Under the pieces are notes generated by a model, which saw only the letters and a program-made list of their open reading frames with translations, was not told the DNA's origin and did not search any database. Source: Neckera pumila (taxonomy: Eukaryota > Streptophyta > Bryopsida > Hypnales > Neckeraceae). Taken from it: a stretch of DNA of 64,000 nt. The DNA is taken from contig OZ018412.1 in assembly GCA_963969595.1 (NCBI GenBank), forward strand, positions 7,380,501-7,444,500. The letters are read 5' to 3'. Each line of letters begins with the position of its first letter. Within the stretch, counting starts at the first letter, position 1. Positions 61,160 through 64,000 of the stretch are shown here, piece after piece. Made by a program: the position numbers and the translations under genes.

Positions 61160-61271
61160 CGGACGGCCAGACCGTATGGATCGTCCGTCAACGGGATTGT
61201 CTCGACATCCACGTCGTCTACCGGCCACGTGGTCCAGCAAAGAGATGGTCTTGCCGTCCAGTTGTCCGTCT

Positions 61272-61452
61272 CACTAGTAGAAAATGCAAGAATTCTGTTG
61301 ATTTGGACGCGTTGTCCCGATCACTGTTTTGTTGATTTCAACAGAAATCTGTTAAAATTAACAGATTTCTGTTGAAATCAACAAAACAGTGACCGGGACA
61401 ACGCGTCCAAATCAACAGAATTCTGTCAAAATTCTTGCATTTTCTACTAGTG
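61272..61452. mobile_element. CACTA-ended mini-hairpin, 181 bp, with TCT duplication
   Basis: Begins CACTAGTAGAAAATGCAAG and ends in the complementary GCATTTTCTACTAGTG, with a near-perfect palindrome between. TCT is directly repeated outside (61269-61271 and 61453-61455), the 3-base duplication expected of CACTA elements. Confidence 0.88.
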
Positions 61453-61560
61453 TCTAGACGAAATGGACCGTCCATTGGACATCCAGTCCATCGATTGCCA
61501 CACAGGGGTTCGTCGTGGATACAACGGGCCGTCCTTGTACAACTGCACAAAGTTAGGCCA

Positions 61561-62515
61561 GGGAGAACTGACCCCTGTTTTGCCCCGGGTTTTATTCTTG
61601 GAGAAAAACACTGAAATGCTTTATCTGCCACCTTTGATAAATTTTGCAATTTCTGAATTCATATTTACAATCAGAGGCCACAAATTAGTTAGGAGGCGTG
61701 AAGAAATAATAAATTTAAAGGGCACAAAATAGGGGGCATTTTTTACATTTACGTACCCTTTGACGGGGCAATAGAGGGTTCATGCCTCCCGGGCCCGCAA
61801 AAAGTATTGACTTCTCCAATTAAAAACCGGACCGGTTGTAACATGCAAACAAGACACTTGGTACCCATTTAGGACATACAGTCTTCTTCAGTGAAAGGGT
61901 GTCATGTGTGTCATTGGGAAGAATTAAATACATCATTGTACAAAAGCAGTGTATGGTGTGGATTGTCAAGTAATTAGTGTGGGGCAACCTAATTTCACTA
62001 TTTTGTGTAGTCATATGTGAATTTGTGCAGTTCATCTGGGTCCCTGTCAAAAGAGCCAACTGAAGGGTGGACTTGTCTGTTTTCCAGCTGAGATGGATGA
62101 ATGTTGTTGACAAGTGCAATTGTTCATCCCTTCCTTCCTTGTGATGATGAATGAAGCTGCTTGGGTTGTCCAGTCCAGTAGTCCTGTGCCTGTCCTGTGG
62201 CTTGGGTTGGTGTGGTCCTGTGGCTTTGAGTTGGGCGCCTACTGGAGCACAAGTGCTGGACTACTCTTAACTCCCAAAGCCTCAGTTCGCAGTTCCCAGA
62301 CAGAGTACGGAACTGAAGAGGCCATGGCATCCTCCTACAGATGATCCGAATGCTCCAAAAAATGACAATATGGATCAAAATTGGGCACCCCATTCCGCTG
62401 TTTTTCTTCCTTTTCTCTCTTCTTTTGTTTCTTTTGTTTGACAGGAACCAAGTTAAGGAATGACTCCAAATGCAGTCAGTCAGTGCAAAACAAATCCACA
62501 ACAACTTCACTTTTA
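61561..62515. other. Intergenic, no gene recognised
   Basis: Short overlapping frames on both strands (for example 62124-62579 minus) without family resemblance. No repeat seen. Confidence 0.35.
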
Positions 62516-62908
62516 AGGTAGAGACACCCATAACCGACCAAATAAGGAATTTCAGCATGATTTGGAGTAGTGAAGGCAAAACAAATATTTTTCAGAGGTA
62601 CATCAATAGAAATGACAAGGATTGCAAAAAAATTGGTAATTTTATTGCTTGAACTGAAATTACTGTGAATTTTGGGAGGCAAAAAGTGCTCTAGACCCGT
62701 GGCCAGCCTCTAGACTCTTCTAATTCCGATCACCTAATAAATTTTTTCCTAATCATTATTTTCTACTTTCTTTCTCACAACTTGGGGACATGTGTCATGT
62801 ATTTATTAGTTCCAACCTTGAAAAGGGGAAAAAAAATTCTAAGATTGGTCAAAAATATGTCCTATATGTCGGGAATGAGTCACTGGTCGGGAATGGGTGG
62901 CTCTACCT
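62516..62908. mobile_element. TA-flanked MITE with AGGTAGAG termini (393 bp)
   Basis: AGGTAGAGACACCCATAACC at the left, near-complement at the right, TA outside (62514-62515 and 62909-62910). The interior is similar to 51764-52050 ('ggtaattttatt', 'gaaattactgtgaattttgg', 'ggacatgtgtcatg'). Confidence 0.78.
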
Positions 62909-63108
62909 TACTCACACTCAGGGGCCAACCATGTAATTTATAGTTTGATTTTACAGTCAATCCATGGCCTCTCCCTGGTAGCCTGACATTAGAGGAAGAG
63001 AGTCAACTGGAGGAAAGCAAATATTGGGCTAGTGGGTCAAGACCCTAGACCAAGATCCATAGGACAATTGCACACAACATTAGGAAGAATTGGTAGTCAC
63101 AAATCAAT

Positions 63109-63304
63109 GATGCTAGCGCGTGAGCGTAGAGATGCAAACCTATCAGCCATAAATTTAGATGCTAGCGCTTGAGTAGAGAGACATGAATCTACCAGCCTTA
63201 AACCTAGATGCTAGCATGTGAGTAGACAAACATAAACCTACCAGCCTTAAACCTAGATGCTAGCGCTTGAGCGGAGAAACATGAACCTACAAGCTTTAAA
63301 CCTA
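63109..63304 (+). repeat. 49-bp minisatellite, four units
   Basis: Units begin 'gatgctagc' at 63109, 63158, 63207 and 63256, each about 49 bp, containing 'gtagagagacatgaatctac' or close variants and 'cagccttaaaccta'. Units two to four are the most alike. Confidence 0.88.
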
Positions 63305-63513
63305 GTTGTAGATATGGACCTACAACCATTTGAAGGTGTTTATAACACATGTACTCATAACATGAATATACTACTGCATGAAAAGAGTTTGTAACATGAA
63401 TACTTAAAACATAGACACCTATAGCCGTAGAAGGTGTCTATAATATAGACTAGTGTGTCATGTACCATTGCCATAGACAAAAAAAAAGTAAAAGTAATTT
63501 TTTAATATTTTAA
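63305..63513. other. Intergenic, no gene
   Basis: Continues with related words ('tagatatggacctacaacc') but no further full unit. Ends in an A-run and the TTAA that opens copy O. Confidence 0.35.
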
Positions 63514-64000
63514 TCCATAAAAGACCATTGTCCTCTTGGAGGACAAAATGGATTTTGGGCAAGTTCTTATGACTTCAATTTTCAATGAATTTTTTTGAAA
63601 CTTTCTCATAAGATCACAAAAATTTATTTGCTTTGCGGGAATATAGTTTTTATTTAAATCGGTGCCCCAAAGCAAAAGTTATGCCATCTCAACCCTTAAA
63701 TTTTTTGGCCATTTTGAAGGTGATTTGAATCTCGATTTAATAGTTACAAAGGACTAAAACTTGAAGTATGATGGGGTGATTGCAAGAAACACTTCACGTT
63801 TTTGGCTCAGAATTGTAGTTTTTGGCCACAGGAGTGGTAGTACTATACATTCCTATCAATACTATGTTTCCACAGCGCCCTTGCAAATCTCAAACGTTGA
63901 TTCAAGGCGTCTGCAAATTTCAACCGTCAATTCAGTACTATGCAGTATTATAGATTGCTGCGAAGTACTATAGAAGCCACTAGGAGCAAAAAAATAGCAA
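63514..64000 (+). mobile_element. TTAA-type element, copy O, running off the window end
   Basis: Starts TCCATAAAAGACCATTGTCC after TTAA (63510-63513) and continues with 'ttttgggcaagttctta' and 'cggtgcccc', as in subfamily 1, to about 63700. The rest diverges or has an unrelated insertion. The right end is outside the window. Confidence 0.6.

Larger units (their letters stand above)
60756..61560. repeat. CG-rich stretch of GGACGGTC/CGTCCG words holding two CACTA hairpins
   Basis: Words such as 'gtccgtcca', 'ggacggacggac', 'ggatcgtccgtc' and 'gaccgtccattgg' recur at short, irregular spacing on both strands, in contrast with the AT-rich surroundings. No frame is convincing. It may be a transposon end with many transposase-binding subterminal motifs. 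That is an inference. Confidence 0.45.

Noticed and set aside
60985..61375. Overlapping frames of 75 and 111 codons on opposite strands with similar peptides
   Set aside because: They are a by-product of the CACTA palindrome, which reads the same on both strands.
62124..62579. 151-codon minus-strand frame
   Set aside because: Crosses the boundary of a TA-flanked MITE (62516), has no recognised domain and no preserved start context.
63109..63304. Regular repeats as a CRISPR array
   Set aside because: Units are contiguous tandem copies without unique spacers, in a plant-type genome: a minisatellite.

Overview
The window looks like nuclear DNA of a land plant with a repeat-rich, AT-rich genome. 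The reasons are intron-rich genes with GT..AG borders, an apparent plastid-targeting N-terminus on one protein, an LTR retrotransposon primed from tRNA-Asp in the manner of plant Ty3/Gypsy (Athila/Tat) elements, and dense layers of short inverted-repeat transposons. I cannot name the species. There are no bacterial operons, rRNA, tRNA genes or CRISPR arrays.

Only two intact host genes can be rebuilt. The first (minus strand, 20279-22755, four exons, 183 residues) encodes a heavy-metal-associated (HMA) fold protein without the metal-binding CxxC, followed by a Tyr/Arg/Gly-rich tail. The second (plus strand, 36405-40792, eleven exons, 414 residues) encodes an amidohydrolase-2 family metal-dependent hydrolase. 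Its N-terminus looks like a plastid transit peptide followed by a twin-arginine hydrophobic segment. Every splice junction I chose keeps the reading frame in both genes. Nothing in the sequence ties the two genes together functionally.

Region by region: 1-10.1 kb is a young, about 9 kb LTR retrotransposon lying on the minus strand. It has 1015-bp LTRs, a GATGT target duplication, a tRNA-Asp primer site and a polypurine tract. It has no recognisable gag or pol, but carries one intact 243-265 residue ORF of unknown function with its own TATA-like box. It has split an older, already broken coding sequence. 10.7-17 kb holds degenerate coding fragments, including a hAT transposase relic. 17-23.5 kb holds the HMA-fold gene and its flanks. 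23.5-36 kb is transposon territory with long foldbacks. 36.2-41 kb is the amidohydrolase gene, with an inverted-repeat element just upstream. 41-64 kb is again mostly nested transposons.

The most striking theme is a family of about 920-bp non-autonomous elements that begin CCCCTAAAGGACCA, end in its complement, and are flanked by TTAA. At least sixteen whole or partial copies cover roughly a fifth of the window. Two of them are nested so that the TTAA duplication can be read directly. TTAA targets plus CCC..GGG termini are the signature of the piggyBac superfamily, which to my knowledge is not well documented in land plants. Around them sit TA-flanked AGGT..ACCT elements, TTA/TAA-flanked Tourist/Harbinger-like elements, CACTA-ended mini-hairpins and a 498-bp near-perfect foldback.
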